DNA from: Gammaproteobacteria bacterium
Lineage (GTDB): Bacteria; Pseudomonadota; Gammaproteobacteria; Pseudomonadales; Pseudohongiellaceae
Assembly: GCA_002711845.1 (NCBI GenBank)
Contig: PASF01000013.1
Coordinates: 124,001 to 188,000 of the forward strand
Length of the DNA: 64,000 bases
Reading direction: 5' to 3'
A program made the position numbers and the translations under genes. The notes under the pieces are model-generated. The model was given only the letters and a program-made list of their open reading frames with translations. It was not told the DNA's origin and made no database searches. Positions 1 to 8,582 of the stretch are shown piece by piece; position 1 is the stretch's first letter, and each line of letters begins with the position of its first letter.

Positions 1-64
1 TGCGTTCGTGTTGTGCCAGATAGGCAGTTATGTCGGTGCTGATAAGCTCTGATTGGTGCGACAT
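1..64 (-). CDS. cysN: Sulfate adenylyltransferase subunit 1 (CysN), N-terminal fragment
   Basis: Only the first 21 codons lie in the window; the gene runs off the left edge. The minus-strand reading begins MSHQSELISTDITAYL, which resembles a CysN N-terminus. The ATG sits one base past the cysD stop codon, so the two are translationally coupled as in a normal cysDN operon. CysN is the GTPase subunit that drives ATP sulfurylase during sulfate assimilation. Identity rests on position and this short stretch, so the C-terminal half, including any APS kinase fusion, cannot be judged. Confidence 0.8.
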   Translation of the reverse strand, partial: MSHQSELISTDITAYLAQHER

Positions 65-65
65 G

Positions 66-974
66 TCAGAAGTATCCTTTGCGTTTCTTTTCTTCCATGG
101 ACCCAGCCTGATCGGAGTCGATCAATCGTCCCTGGCGTTCCGAACTGGTGGTCAACAGCATTTCCTGAATAATGTCCGGCAGCGTGGTTGCTGAAGACTC
201 CACGGCCCCGGTCAGCGGGTAGCAGCCCAGTGTGCGGAAACGCACCATCTTGTGCCCGATCTTTTTGTCAGCCGGGATGGGCATGCGGTCGTCGTCAACC
301 ATGATGTCGATGCCATCCATATTGACGACGGGACGCTCCCTGGCAAAATACAGTGGCGATATGTCGATATTGTTCAGGTAGATATATTGCCAGATATCGA
401 GTTCTGTCCAGTTCGACAATGGAAATACGCGAATGCTTTCGCCACGATTGACCTTGCCGTTGTAGATGTTCCATAACTCGGGGCGCTGGTTCTTGGGGTC
501 CCAGCGATGGTTTTTGTCGCGGAATGAAAACACCCGCTCCTTGGCGCGTGATTTTTCTTCATCACGACGGCCACCACCGAATGCCGCATCAAATTTGTGT
601 TTGTCCAGCGCCTGTCGCAAGGCCTGGGTTTTCATCACGTCAGTGTGTTTTTCACTGCCGTGGGTGAAAGGGCCTATGCCGGCGTCAACGCCCTCCTGGT
701 TGATATGGACAATCAGATCGAGCCCCAGCTTCTCCATCTGGGCATCACGGAACTCGATCATTTCGCGAAACTTCCAGGTGGTATCAATGTGCATCAGGGG
801 GAAGGGCAGGCGGCCGGGATAAAAAGCTTTCAGGGCCAGGTGCAGCATCACCGAAGAATCCTTGCCGATGGAGTACAGCATCACTGGGTTGCTGAACTCG
901 GCTGCGACTTCGCGAATAATGTGTATGCTTTCCGCTTCCAGTTGTTTCAGGTGTGTCAGGTTGTAATCTGCCAT
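66..974 (-). CDS. cysD: Sulfate adenylyltransferase subunit 2 (CysD)
   Basis: 302 residues, the same length as E. coli CysD. With CysN it makes adenosine 5'-phosphosulfate from ATP and sulfate, the first step of assimilatory sulfate reduction in the cytoplasm. The PP-loop nucleotide-binding motif SIGKDSS is at residues 35-41. The start chosen is the ATG giving MADYNLTHL; an in-frame extension of 13 codons upstream has no family support. The C-terminus ends in the basic KKRKGYF typical of the family. It is followed after one base by cysN, so this is a two-gene operon. The 74 bp between it and zapG carry no clear terminator, so read-through from zapG is possible. Confidence 0.97.
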   Translation of the reverse strand: MADYNLTHLKQLEAESIHIIREVAAEFSNPVMLYSIGKDSSVMLHLALKAFYPGRLPFPLMHIDTTWKFREMIEFRDAQMEKLGLDLIVHINQEGVDAGIGPFTHGSEKHTDVMKTQALRQALDKHKFDAAFGGGRRDEEKSRAKERVFSFRDKNHRWDPKNQRPELWNIYNGKVNRGESIRVFPLSNWTELDIWQYIYLNNIDISPLYFARERPVVNMDGIDIMVDDDRMPIPADKKIGHKMVRFRTLGCYPLTGAVESSATTLPDIIQEMLLTTSSERQGRLIDSDQAGSMEEKKRKGYF

Positions 975-1048
975 GATGATTGTGTACCGGGTACTGCAGC
1001 GCTGCCGTGACAACGGCGCTGCGATGGATCAAAAGGTTCGGGAGTCGA

Positions 1049-1543
1049 TCAGTCTTCGTTGACGGTCTGCCGGGTGTCTTTGTGCTTGTCCGCGCCCGGT
1101 TCCGGGCTATTGACCTTGCCCGCACCGCCGTCAGCTTTCAGACCAAAATTCTCTGCCAGCGCGCCGGACTGGCCAGGGGCCTTCTTGGGCGCATAGTCCT
1201 TCGGCGGCTCCAGTGCGTCATCATCGACATGGTAGAAGACTGATTGCTCGGCAGCAGGCAGCAGTTTACTGGCGACATCTTCGCTACAAAGATCCTGGGC
1301 GCCACCGGCCAGATGCTGGTATACGTCACGATAGCTCTCGGTCATCTGCTGCACCAGTTCCGCCGTGGTATTGAAGTGCTCGCTGACATTGTCGCGATAC
1401 TGGGCGTGATGGCGCTGCAACTCCTGCACCCGTGCTTCGAGTTCAGAGACTTTGGCAGGGCTGCTGCCGTTGATTCGCTTGGCAATAAGCAACCCCGCCA
1501 CCAGGCCGACGGCCAGGCAAACGATACCGGTTAACCACAACAT
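1049..1543 (-). CDS. zapG: Cell division / envelope protein ZapG (YhcB, DUF1043)
   Basis: 164 residues from the ATG that gives MLWLTGIVCLAVG. An upstream in-frame ATG would add 11 basic residues before the membrane segment and is less likely. One N-terminal membrane segment (about residues 3-22) ends in AKR, followed by a predicted coiled coil (about 30-75) and a low-complexity, charged tail. This is the plan of YhcB/ZapG, an inner-membrane protein linked to the divisome and to cell-envelope coordination. It diverges from zapE, a conserved neighbour in gammaproteobacteria, which supports the call. The last 60 residues are poorly conserved in the family and carry no motif I recognise. Confidence 0.88.
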   Translation of the reverse strand: MLWLTGIVCLAVGLVAGLLIAKRINGSSPAKVSELEARVQELQRHHAQYRDNVSEHFNTTAELVQQMTESYRDVYQHLAGGAQDLCSEDVASKLLPAAEQSVFYHVDDDALEPPKDYAPKKAPGQSGALAENFGLKADGGAGKVNSPEPGADKHKDTRQTVNED

Positions 1544-1742
1544 ATTAAAACTCTTCCTTCGCTTGAGTAGGCGCAAGTATAACGCGAAACAGGCCCGGGG
1601 CCCTGCGGGTATTCTAGCATGATGTCCGCCCGGTATTGAACGGCGGCAAGTCCAAAGGGTGTGCAGAGGATATTCCCTGTTCCCTCTATCCCCTTTACAG
1701 GTCTAGAATGCGGGGCTTTGAATCAGTGCCGGGTTTTTGACC

Positions 1743-2870
1743 ATGACACCATTACAGCGCTACCAGGATGATCTGGCTCGTGGCGTGTTGCTGCCCGATG
1801 AGGCGCAGGCGCGGGCGATTGTGCATGCTCAGCGTGTTTACGATGATGTGCTGGCAGCGGCGCGGCGCGGCCAGAAGGATACCTTGCTGGGCCGGTTGCG
1901 GTCGTGGTCGGCCAGGGCAGGCTTGCCGGGTGCCGCGCCGTCGGGGTCGGTAAAAGGCATCTATTTTTATGGCGGTGTCGGGCGCGGCAAGACCTATATC
2001 ATGGATACGCTCTACGAGTGCCTGCCGCTGCAAGCCAAGCAGCGCACGCATTTTCACCGTTTTATGCAAATGGTGCATGGTCGCCTGACGGCCTTAAAAG
2101 GTCAAAAGAATCCACTTGAGCGGGTAGCCGCTGACCTCGCTGATGGTGCCCGGGTGCTGTGTTTTGATGAATTCTTCGTCTCTGATATTGGTGATGCCAT
2201 GATTCTGGGGCGTCTGCTGGAGCATCTGTTGGAGGCCGGTGTTGTGCTGGTCGCCACGTCCAATATCCATCCTGATGGCCTGTACGCCAATGGGCTGCAG
2301 CGTGAGCGGTTTCTGCCCGCGATTGCCCTGCTGCACCAGCATACCGACATCGTGGAGCTGGATGGCGGTGTGGATTACCGGCTGCGCGCCCTGAAACAGG
2401 CCTGCCTGTATTTCTCGCCGCTGGGCGATGACGCCGAGCAGGCGCTGGCAGCCGCCTTTGAGCAACTGGCCCCTGAGCACGCCGATTCCCAGCAGGGCGG
2501 GGAGATCGGTATCCTGGGGCGGTCGCTACCCGTCAGGCGGGTGGCTGATGATGTGGTCTGGTTTGATTTTGCGGATTTGTGTGATGGCGCCCGCAGTGCT
2601 TACGACTATATAGAGCTGGCCAAGGTTTACCATGCCGTGGTGCTGGGTGATGTGCCGCAAATGGGCGTGGCACAGGATGATGTGGCTCGCCGATTTGTCA
2701 GTCTGGTCGATGAGCTGTATGATCGCCATGTGAAATTGATTTTGTCCGCCGCTGTACCTCTCCCTGATCTGTATGTCGGCGAGGGTCTGGCGTTTGTGTT
2801 TGAGCGCACCCGCAGTCGACTGCTGGAGATGCAGTCAGAAGAATATCTGGCCCGCGAACACCGCCCGTGA
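1743..2870 (+). CDS. zapE: Cell division protein ZapE (AFG1-like ATPase)
   Basis: 375 residues. Walker A GGVGRGKT is at residues 77-84, and a Walker B region reads VLCFDEFFVSDIGDA. These belong to the AFG1/ZapE P-loop ATPase family. E. coli ZapE associates with the Z-ring and destabilises FtsZ polymers late in constriction. The ATG giving MTPLQRYQ is chosen over a TTG two codons upstream because the family starts at this point. It precedes rplM-rpsI, as in many gammaproteobacteria. A separate promoter lies between it and rplM, so the ribosomal genes need not depend on it. Confidence 0.93.
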   Translation: MTPLQRYQDDLARGVLLPDEAQARAIVHAQRVYDDVLAAARRGQKDTLLGRLRSWSARAGLPGAAPSGSVKGIYFYGGVGRGKTYIMDTLYECLPLQAKQRTHFHRFMQMVHGRLTALKGQKNPLERVAADLADGARVLCFDEFFVSDIGDAMILGRLLEHLLEAGVVLVATSNIHPDGLYANGLQRERFLPAIALLHQHTDIVELDGGVDYRLRALKQACLYFSPLGDDAEQALAAAFEQLAPEHADSQQGGEIGILGRSLPVRRVADDVVWFDFADLCDGARSAYDYIELAKVYHAVVLGDVPQMGVAQDDVARRFVSLVDELYDRHVKLILSAAVPLPDLYVGEGLAFVFERTRSRLLEMQSEEYLAREHRP

Positions 2871-2900
2871 TCAATTTAATCGTTTCTATCCATAAAATGC

Positions 2901-2929
2901 TTGAATAATGACAGGCCCTTCGGTAGTAT
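2901..2929 (+). promoter_or_regulatory. Predicted sigma-70 promoter of rplM-rpsI
   Basis: A -35 box TTGAAT (2901-2906) and a -10 box TAGTAT (2924-2929) are separated by exactly 17 bp. They lie 40 bp upstream of the rplM ATG, in the gap after zapE. The match is good but not perfect, and no experiment supports it. Confidence 0.6.
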
Positions 2930-2968
2930 TCGCGCTCCCTGAAGATAATGCCCGTTCGGTGACGTTAC

Positions 2969-3397
2969 ATGAAGACTTTTAGTGCAAAACCACAGAATGT
3001 AGAACATAACTGGCTGCTCGTTGATGCAGAAGGCCAAACGCTTGGGCGTATGGCGACTGAAATCGCAAGCCGTCTGCGTGGAAAACACAAACCTGAGTAC
3101 ACGCCTCACGTGGATACCGGTGACTTTATTGTTGTGGTAAATGCTGAGAAGGTCCGGGTAACCGGCAAGAAAGCAAAAGACAAAATGTATTACAGCCACT
3201 CGGGATACCCGGGCGGTCTGAAAACGTTCAGCTTTGAAAAACTGATCGACCGCTCTCCCGAGCGTGTGCTCAAACTGGCTGTGAAGGGCATGTTGCCTCG
3301 CACGCCACTGGGCCGAGCGATGTTCAAGAAGCTCAAGGTTTATGCTGGTACTGAGCATCCTCACGCGGCCCAACAGCCGCAGGCACTGCAACTGTAA
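2969..3397 (+). CDS. rplM: 50S ribosomal protein L13
   Basis: 142 residues, the normal length. The start [20 protein letters not shown] and the motif [23 protein letters not shown] are characteristic of bacterial L13, an early-assembling large-subunit protein that binds 23S rRNA. It is followed 37 bp later by rpsI, the universal L13-S9 pair, and the two should be co-transcribed from the promoter just upstream. The C-terminus [13 protein letters not shown] is typical for gammaproteobacteria. Confidence 0.99.
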   Translation: MKTFSAKPQNVEHNWLLVDAEGQTLGRMATEIASRLRGKHKPEYTPHVDTGDFIVVVNAEKVRVTGKKAKDKMYYSHSGYPGGLKTFSFEKLIDRSPERVLKLAVKGMLPRTPLGRAMFKKLKVYAGTEHPHAAQQPQALQL

Positions 3398-3434
3398 GAA
3401 TTTACAAAGGATTTACGAGGCTCACTGAATTCCT

Positions 3435-3827
3435 ATGTCAACGACTCAATACTACGGCACTGGCCGACGTAAAACAGCGACTGCTCGCGTGTTCATCACC
3501 AAGGGCAGTGGCAATATCACGGTCAACCAGCGCACGCTCGACGGCTTCTTTGGCCGTGAAGTTGCCCGCATGATTGTTCAGCAGCCGCTTGAGCTGCTGG
3601 AGATGTCCGGCAAGTTCGATATCAAGGTCACAGTTAAAGGCGGTGGAAGTTTTGGTCAGGCAGGCGCGATTCGCCACGGTCTGACCCGTGCCCTGATCGC
3701 TTATGACGAAGAGCTCCGCTCACCGCTGCGCAAGGCTGGCTTTGTGACGCGTGATGCCCGTGAGGTCGAGCGTAAGAAAGTCGGTCTGCGTAAAGCGCGC
3801 AAGCGTCCTCAGTACTCCAAGCGTTGA
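3435..3827 (+). CDS. rpsI: 30S ribosomal protein S9
   Basis: 130 residues. The N-terminal [15 protein letters not shown] block and the basic C-terminal tail ending KRPQYSKR are diagnostic. In known ribosomes this tail reaches the P-site tRNA anticodon region. It is the second gene of the rplM-rpsI operon and is followed after about 40 bp by a strong intrinsic terminator (3871-3906). Confidence 0.99.
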   Translation: MSTTQYYGTGRRKTATARVFITKGSGNITVNQRTLDGFFGREVARMIVQQPLELLEMSGKFDIKVTVKGGGSFGQAGAIRHGLTRALIAYDEELRSPLRKAGFVTRDAREVERKKVGLRKARKRPQYSKR

Positions 3828-3870
3828 TGGCTCCGGGATTGTCCCGGCCTTATCAGCTCTTGATTCGCAG

Positions 3871-3907
3871 AAAAAGCGCTGTTGCCGACTGGCAGGCGCT
3901 TTTTTTG
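3871..3907 (+). terminator. Intrinsic terminator of rplM-rpsI
   Basis: The outer stem AAAAAGCGC (3871-3879) pairs with GCGCTTTTT. A nested inner stem TGCC/GGCA closes the tetraloop GACT. The 3' arm runs into a seven-T tract followed by more T-rich sequence, so it should terminate efficiently. Confidence 0.88.
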
Positions 3908-3973
3908 TTTTTGATTAAAAAATAAATTCTTTTCTGATTCAACCGCTTAAGTGCAATTGCCATGATAGCGTGC

Positions 3974-4002
3974 TTGAAAAAAATCGAAAAATTGACTACC
4001 AT
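3974..4002 (+). promoter_or_regulatory. Predicted sigma-70 promoter of petA-petBC
   Basis: TTGAAA (3974-3979) and TACCAT (3997-4002) are 17 bp apart. The upstream 60 bp are rich in A and T tracts that could act as an UP element. Transcription would start near 4009, leaving a leader of about 217 nt before the GTG start of petA. Confidence 0.5.
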
Positions 4003-4225
4003 TCCGCCCGTTTGCCGGTTTGCGCCTTACAGCCAGTACCACGTTTGTCAGACAGCAGGGACTGACGCTGTCAATCCGGAGCCGTTCTCGGAATCCGGAG
4101 TCAAAGGGCCAGCATAATAATAAGCGCAGCAACGCAGCATTAGCAGATTTTCGCCCAGCTCCGGTCTGGTATCAGGGCAGGCACTACTCTTTTTTTGAAG
4201 ACGACAAAGCTCAGGAGAATACACG

Positions 4226-4825
4226 GTGAGTGAAGACGGTACTGATTCTGGCCGCAGACGGTTTTTATTGGGGTCAACCTCGGTCGTAGGGGCAGCCGGT
4301 GTCGTAGGGGCTGTTGTCCCCTTCGTCGGTTCCTGGAATCCCAGCGCGAAAGCGCGTGCAGCGGGAGCGCCGGTTAGGGTTGACATCAGTCGCATCGAAG
4401 AGGGCTCCATTCTGGGCCCGATTCCCGCGTGGCGCGGACGACCTATATTTGTCGTGCGTCGCACCCAGGAGGCACTGAATGCCCTGGAGACGCTGGACTC
4501 CCAACTCCAGGATCCGAATTCGGAGCAGCCGGAGCAGCCGGAGTACGCTGGCAATCTGTACCGTTCGCGCAGCCCTGAGGTGCTGGTGCTGATCGGTTTG
4601 TGCCCACACCTGTTCTGTTCTCCCACGCCACGCCTGGCAATCAGGCCTGAACCGTTCGAGCAAGACTGGAAGGGTGGCTTCTACTGCCCGTGTCACGGCT
4701 CCAAATTCGACCTCGCGGGTCGGGTGTACGTCGGATCGCCGGCGTCGCGTAATATGGAAGTGCCGCCCCATTATTTTGAATCTGACAATATCCTGGTGAT
4801 TGGTGAAGACGGGGTGAGCGCATAA
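4226..4825 (+). CDS. petA: Ubiquinol-cytochrome c reductase iron-sulfur subunit (Rieske protein)
   Basis: 199 residues starting at GTG, with AGGAG at 4213-4217. The N-terminus has a twin-arginine-type signal/anchor (RRRFLLGS, residues 10-17, then a hydrophobic segment to about 35), as expected for a folded Fe-S protein exported by Tat. The 2Fe-2S ligands are C126 and H128 in box I (CPHLFC) and C154 and H157 in box II (CPCHGS). C131 and C156 would form the usual disulfide. Box I is normally CTHLGC; here the Gly before the second Cys is Phe130. Residues 97-108 are a Glu/Pro/Gln-rich insertion. The stop codon overlaps the start of the cytochrome b/c1 gene by one base, so the bc1 complex is one operon. 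Confidence 0.96.
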   Translation: MSEDGTDSGRRRFLLGSTSVVGAAGVVGAVVPFVGSWNPSAKARAAGAPVRVDISRIEEGSILGPIPAWRGRPIFVVRRTQEALNALETLDSQLQDPNSEQPEQPEYAGNLYRSRSPEVLVLIGLCPHLFCSPTPRLAIRPEPFEQDWKGGFYCPCHGSKFDLAGRVYVGSPASRNMEVPPHYFESDNILVIGEDGVSA

Positions 4826-6840
4826 TGAGCGATACTAAAAAACAAGGCTTTATCGTATCTGCCCTGGCAGGTTTACGAGACTGGACTGACGAGCGCTTGC
4901 CCATCGTCAATGCTTGGGAAAAGCATATGAGCAAGTACTATGCTCCCAAGAACTTCAACTTCTGGTACTTCTTTGGTGTGTTGTCACTGCTGGTTCTGGT
5001 GATCCAGCTGGTGTCGGGCATCTTCCTCACCATGCACTACACCAACAGCGCTGAGGGGGCTTTTGCTTCCGTTGAATACATCATGCGCGATGTCGAGTTT
5101 GGCTGGCTGTTGCGATACATCCATTCCACCGGTGCGTCCGCCTTTTTCGTGGTGGTTTACCTGCACATGTTCCGGGGGCTGATGTACGGTTCGTACAAAA
5201 AGCCACGTGAGCTGATCTGGGTGTTTGGCATGGCCATCTACCTGGTGCTGATGATGGAAGGTTTCATGGGTTATGTATTGCCCTGGGGCCAGATGTCTTA
5301 CTGGGGTGCGAACGTTATCGTATCGCTGGTGGGTGCCATTCCTGTGATTGGTGAAGACCTGCTGATCTGGGTGCGCGGCGACTTCCTGATCTCGGGCGCC
5401 ACGCTGAACCGCTTCTTCGCGCTGCATGTGGTGGCATTGCCCATCATTCTGATCGGTCTGGTGGTATTGCACCTGCTGGCGCTGCACGAAGTCGGCTCCA
5501 ATAACCCTGATGGCATCGACATCAAGAAAAACAAGGGGCCTGACGGCATCCCGGTTGATGGCGTGCCGTTCCATCCGTTCTACACAGTGCACGACCTGGT
5601 GGGTATTACTGTCTTCCTGTTTGTGTTCTGTTTCGTGATTTTCTTTGCGCCGGAAATGGGCGGCTACTTCCTTGAGCCACCAAATTTCCAGGAAGCCAAC
5701 CCGCTGGTCACGCCTGAACACGTGCCGCCTGTCTGGTACTTCACACCGTTCTACTCCATGCTGCGTGCGGTAACCGTTCCTCTGTTCGGTATTGACGCAA
5801 AATTTTGGGGCATGATCGTGATGTTTGGCGCAATCGCAATCCTGTTCGTGCTGCCATGGCTGGATCGCAGTCAGGTTCGCTCTATGCGTTATAAGGGTTG
5901 GTACAGCCGTATAGCGCTGCTGATCTTTATCGCCAGCTTCCTGATCCTTGGTTACCTTGGCACGCTGGGTACCAGCGCGCCACGCATAGCGTTGGCACAG
6001 TTCTGTACGGTATTGTACTTCCTGTTCTTCTTCCTGATGCCCTGGTATACAAAGAAAGAACAGACCTTCACAGAGCCAGAGCGCGTGACCGGTCGCTGGA
6101 TAAGCAATAAGCAGCTCGCGATCACGCTGGCACTGCTGGCGGCACTGGTGTTCCTGCCGTTGAAAGCGGTAGGTGCCGAGGTGACGATAGATCTTGAGCC
6201 GGTAGATATGGATCTGCGCGACGAGGCGTCACTGCAGCGCGGTTTCACGTCCTACATGAACTACTGTCACTCATGCCACTCGTTGCAGTACGCGCGTTAT
6301 CAGCGTACTGCCGATGACCTGGGCATCCCCACCGACCTGGTGATGGAGCACGTAGTGTTTGGTGATGCAGCCATCGGTGATCTGATGGAAAACAACATGG
6401 ACGCAGAGGACAGTAACAACTGGTTTGGTAAAACACCACCTGACCTGACGCTGGCCGGCCGTCTGCACAGCCCGGCGTGGCTCTATGGTTATCTGCGCTC
6501 GTTCTACACCGACACCAGTCGGGTATGGGGCGTGAACAACACCGTGTTTCCCAATGTCGGCATGCCCAACGTTCTTTACGAGCTGCAGGGCGACGTCGTG
6601 TGCAGCAACAATGCTGAAGCGCCGGAAGACTGTGAGCTCAGCCATGTTGCGGGTACCGGCGAACTGACACCCGAAGAGTTTGATACATTCATCTATGACA
6701 TGGTCAATTTCCTCTATTACGTTGGTGAACCCGTGCGCCTCAAGCGGCAGGAAATAGGGGTTTATGTACTGGGCTTTCTGGCCATACTGTTTGTCTTGGT
6801 GACGTTGCTCAACCGTGAATACTGGCGGCGTATCCATTAA
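4825..6840 (+). CDS. Fused cytochrome b / cytochrome c1 of the bc1 complex
   Basis: 671 residues in one uninterrupted frame. Residues 1-410 are cytochrome b: haem ligands H100/H114 and H201/H216, the Qo-site motif PVWY at 302-305, and about eight membrane segments. Residues 430-451 are a hydrophobic stretch ending KAVGA that looks like the signal peptide of cytochrome c1. Residues 452-671 are cytochrome c1: haem motif CHSCH at 481-485, axial Met in VGMPNV (M580), and a C-terminal anchor at about 645-662. Most gammaproteobacteria have separate petB and petC here. A fused precursor cleaved into both proteins is known from Bradyrhizobium (FbcH). By analogy, signal peptidase probably cuts after A451. 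The first Met-free stretch before c1 offers only a GTG (6085) with a weak ribosome site as an internal start. Confidence 0.95.
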   Translation: MSDTKKQGFIVSALAGLRDWTDERLPIVNAWEKHMSKYYAPKNFNFWYFFGVLSLLVLVIQLVSGIFLTMHYTNSAEGAFASVEYIMRDVEFGWLLRYIHSTGASAFFVVVYLHMFRGLMYGSYKKPRELIWVFGMAIYLVLMMEGFMGYVLPWGQMSYWGANVIVSLVGAIPVIGEDLLIWVRGDFLISGATLNRFFALHVVALPIILIGLVVLHLLALHEVGSNNPDGIDIKKNKGPDGIPVDGVPFHPFYTVHDLVGITVFLFVFCFVIFFAPEMGGYFLEPPNFQEANPLVTPEHVPPVWYFTPFYSMLRAVTVPLFGIDAKFWGMIVMFGAIAILFVLPWLDRSQVRSMRYKGWYSRIALLIFIASFLILGYLGTLGTSAPRIALAQFCTVLYFLFFFLMPWYTKKEQTFTEPERVTGRWISNKQLAITLALLAALVFLPLKAVGAEVTIDLEPVDMDLRDEASLQRGFTSYMNYCHSCHSLQYARYQRTADDLGIPTDLVMEHVVFGDAAIGDLMENNMDAEDSNNWFGKTPPDLTLAGRLHSPAWLYGYLRSFYTDTSRVWGVNNTVFPNVGMPNVLYELQGDVVCSNNAEAPEDCELSHVAGTGELTPEEFDTFIYDMVNFLYYVGEPVRLKRQEIGVYVLGFLAILFVLVTLLNREYWRRIH

Positions 6841-6908
6841 GGAGCGCCGTTCAGTGACAAGCGCATGATGTAGCGGTCAGGCCAATTCGTTTTTTTGAGG
6901 TAAGGTTT

Positions 6909-7541
6909 ATGGGTGTTGTAGCAAAACGCTCTTCCATGACGTTCTATTCCGATGGCAGTTCTCAGTACAGCCATCGGGTACGGATAGTGCTGGCCGAGAA
7001 AGGCGTCACCGTTGAAACTGTCAATGTTGACCCGGCGAACACACCAGAAGATCTGGCTTCGTTGAATCCCTATAACAGTCTGCCCACGCTCGTGGATCGT
7101 GATCTGGTACTTTATGAGGCCAATATCATGATGGAATATCTCGACGAGAGATTCCCGCATCCGCCCCTGTTTCCGGTTTACCCGGTGGCAAGGGCGCAGA
7201 GCCGCCTGTGGATGTATCGTATCCAGCGTGACTGGTGTCAGGTCGTTGATGACCTGACAGCAGGCAAGGGCACCGCTGCGCAACAGGAAAAGATGAAAAA
7301 GGAGTTGCGAGAGAGTCTGATCTCCATTGCACCTATTTTTTCAGAGAAACCTTTCTTCATGAGTGATGAATTCACTATCGTTGATTGCTGCGTGACCCCC
7401 ATACTTTGGCGTTTGCCATCACTGGGTATCGACCTGGGCAATCATAAATCCGTTCAGCCGCTACTGCAGTACCGGGCGCGCCTGTTTTCCCGTGATTCAG
7501 TCAGAGCCAGTCTGTCGGATCAGGAAAAAGAGATGGTATAA
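6909..7541 (+). CDS. sspA: Stringent starvation protein A (SspA)
   Basis: 210 residues with a GST-like fold: an N-terminal thioredoxin-like domain (about residues 10-85, SSQYSHRVRIVLAEKG) and an all-helical C-terminal half. SspA has no glutathione transferase activity in E. coli. It binds RNA polymerase and supports acid and stationary-phase survival. A good ribosome site (GAGGTAAGG) precedes the ATG. sspB follows two bases later, and the pair sits after the bc1 operon as in Pseudomonas. Confidence 0.95.
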   Translation: MGVVAKRSSMTFYSDGSSQYSHRVRIVLAEKGVTVETVNVDPANTPEDLASLNPYNSLPTLVDRDLVLYEANIMMEYLDERFPHPPLFPVYPVARAQSRLWMYRIQRDWCQVVDDLTAGKGTAAQQEKMKKELRESLISIAPIFSEKPFFMSDEFTIVDCCVTPILWRLPSLGIDLGNHKSVQPLLQYRARLFSRDSVRASLSDQEKEMV

Positions 7542-7543
7542 GC

Positions 7544-7978
7544 GTGAGCATGACTTCTAGTCGTCCGTATCTGCTGCGTGCCCTGTACGAGTGGATACTG
7601 GAAAATCAATGTACGCCTTACATTGTGGTAAACGCATACGCCAATGAAGTGATGGTGCCGCAGGAGTATGTCAAAGACGGACAGATTATCCTCAATATTT
7701 CACCTGCGGCAGTCCACGCGCTGGAAATGACCAATGATGCCGTTAATTTCAGCGGCCGTTTTTCAGGTATTCCGACGCCGGTTTATGTGCCGGTAACCGC
7801 TGTGATGGGCATCTATGCCCGTGAAAATGGCCAGGGCATGGTGTTCGAGACCGAAAGCCCGCCACCTGAGCCGCCACCTTCGGCGCCCAAATCGGTGAAG
7901 AGTGACAACAAGGCGGACAAATCGCCTGCATCAGATTCCAAGCCCCGTTCCCGGGCGTCGCTGAGGGTGGTGAAGTAG
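7544..7978 (+). CDS. sspB: ClpXP specificity-enhancing factor SspB
   Basis: 144 residues. The N-terminal substrate-binding domain (about 1-105, SSRPYLLRALYEWILENQ) hands ssrA-tagged proteins to ClpXP. A disordered Pro/Ser/Lys-rich linker (106-135) and a short C-terminal tail, ASLRVVK, follow; the tail is the ClpX-docking module and matches the LRVVK-type end known from E. coli. The start is GTG at 7544; the ATG two codons later is an alternative. It overlaps nothing and is co-transcribed with sspA. Confidence 0.95.
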   Translation: MSMTSSRPYLLRALYEWILENQCTPYIVVNAYANEVMVPQEYVKDGQIILNISPAAVHALEMTNDAVNFSGRFSGIPTPVYVPVTAVMGIYARENGQGMVFETESPPPEPPPSAPKSVKSDNKADKSPASDSKPRSRASLRVVK

Positions 7979-8006
7979 CGGGCCAGCGGCAAACGCCGGC
8001 CCGCTA
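7976..8006. terminator. Hairpin between convergent sspB and dolP
   Basis: The arms TAGCGGGCC (7976-7984) and GGCCCGCTA (7998-8006) are perfect, with an inner GGC/GCC stem and an AAAC loop. The sspB stop codon is part of the left arm. No T tract follows on either side, so it may act as a processing end or a Rho-aided stop rather than a classic intrinsic terminator. Confidence 0.5.
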
Positions 8007-8009
8007 TGG

Positions 8010-8582
8010 TCACAGGTATTCGAAGACGTTAACCACACGCTGAACGCCACCCACACTGCGTGCCAATTCGGTCGCGCGAGTGCCTTCATTGCGATCGACA
8101 ATACCCATCAGATAAATCGTGCCATTATTGGCGACGACTCGCATACGGTTGGCATTGACGCTATCGTTGGCGGTCAATTGGGTGCGAACCTTGGTGGCCA
8201 GCCAAGTGTCATTGCTGCGTGACAGCAGGCTGCGGCGCCCGGCCACTTCCATCTCATTATGAACCCGGCGCACATGGACGCTGGCCTCGGAAGCAATCTG
8301 GGTGGCCTCGCTCTTCAGTGCTTCCGATTGCACCTGGCCCACCAGCAACACCACGCCATTATGGCTCACCACGTCAAAGCTGGCTTCCCTGAAGTCTTCG
8401 TTCTGTGAGCGCATATTGACAGTGACTTTGGTTTCAATGGATTCATCCTCCACCACAGTGCCAGCGGTGCGCAGGTAAGGGTCTTCGCGAATGCCCTCTT
8501 CACCGGTGGTTTGCGTGAGAACAGTGGTACACGCAGTGGTGCTCAACAGCAACGCAATAATCGATAGTCGTTTGATGCTCAC
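8010..8582 (-). CDS. dolP: Two-BON-domain outer membrane lipoprotein (DolP/YraP)
   Basis: 190 residues. An N-terminal lipoprotein signal (MSIKRLSIIALLLSTTAC, predicted lipid on C18) is followed by two BON domains (about 45-115 and 120-190). DolP binds anionic phospholipids at the outer membrane and supports BAM function and envelope integrity. The lipobox has Thr rather than Leu at -3, which is weak but acceptable. The start overlaps the diaA stop by 4 bp, and the order lpoA-yraN-diaA-dolP is the classic one. Confidence 0.93.
   Translation of the reverse strand: MSIKRLSIIALLLSTTACTTVLTQTTGEEGIREDPYLRTAGTVVEDESIETKVTVNMRSQNEDFREASFDVVSHNGVVLLVGQVQSEALKSEATQIASEASVHVRRVHNEMEVAGRRSLLSRSNDTWLATKVRTQLTANDSVNANRMRVVANNGTIYLMGIVDRNEGTRATELARSVGGVQRVVNVFEYL

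Larger units (their letters stand above)
3828..4225 (+). other. Intergenic region between rpsI and petA: terminator, promoter and long leader
   Basis: 398 bp without a gene. It holds the rpsI terminator (3871-3906), an AT-rich T-tract stretch (3900-3945), a predicted petA promoter (3974-4002) and then a leader of about 215 nt. The leader contains two direct copies of AATCCGGAG (4073-4081 and 4092-4100) and a short stem GACAGC/GCTGTC (4051-4072). I see no convincing small ORF and no riboswitch family that I can name. Confidence 0.6.
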
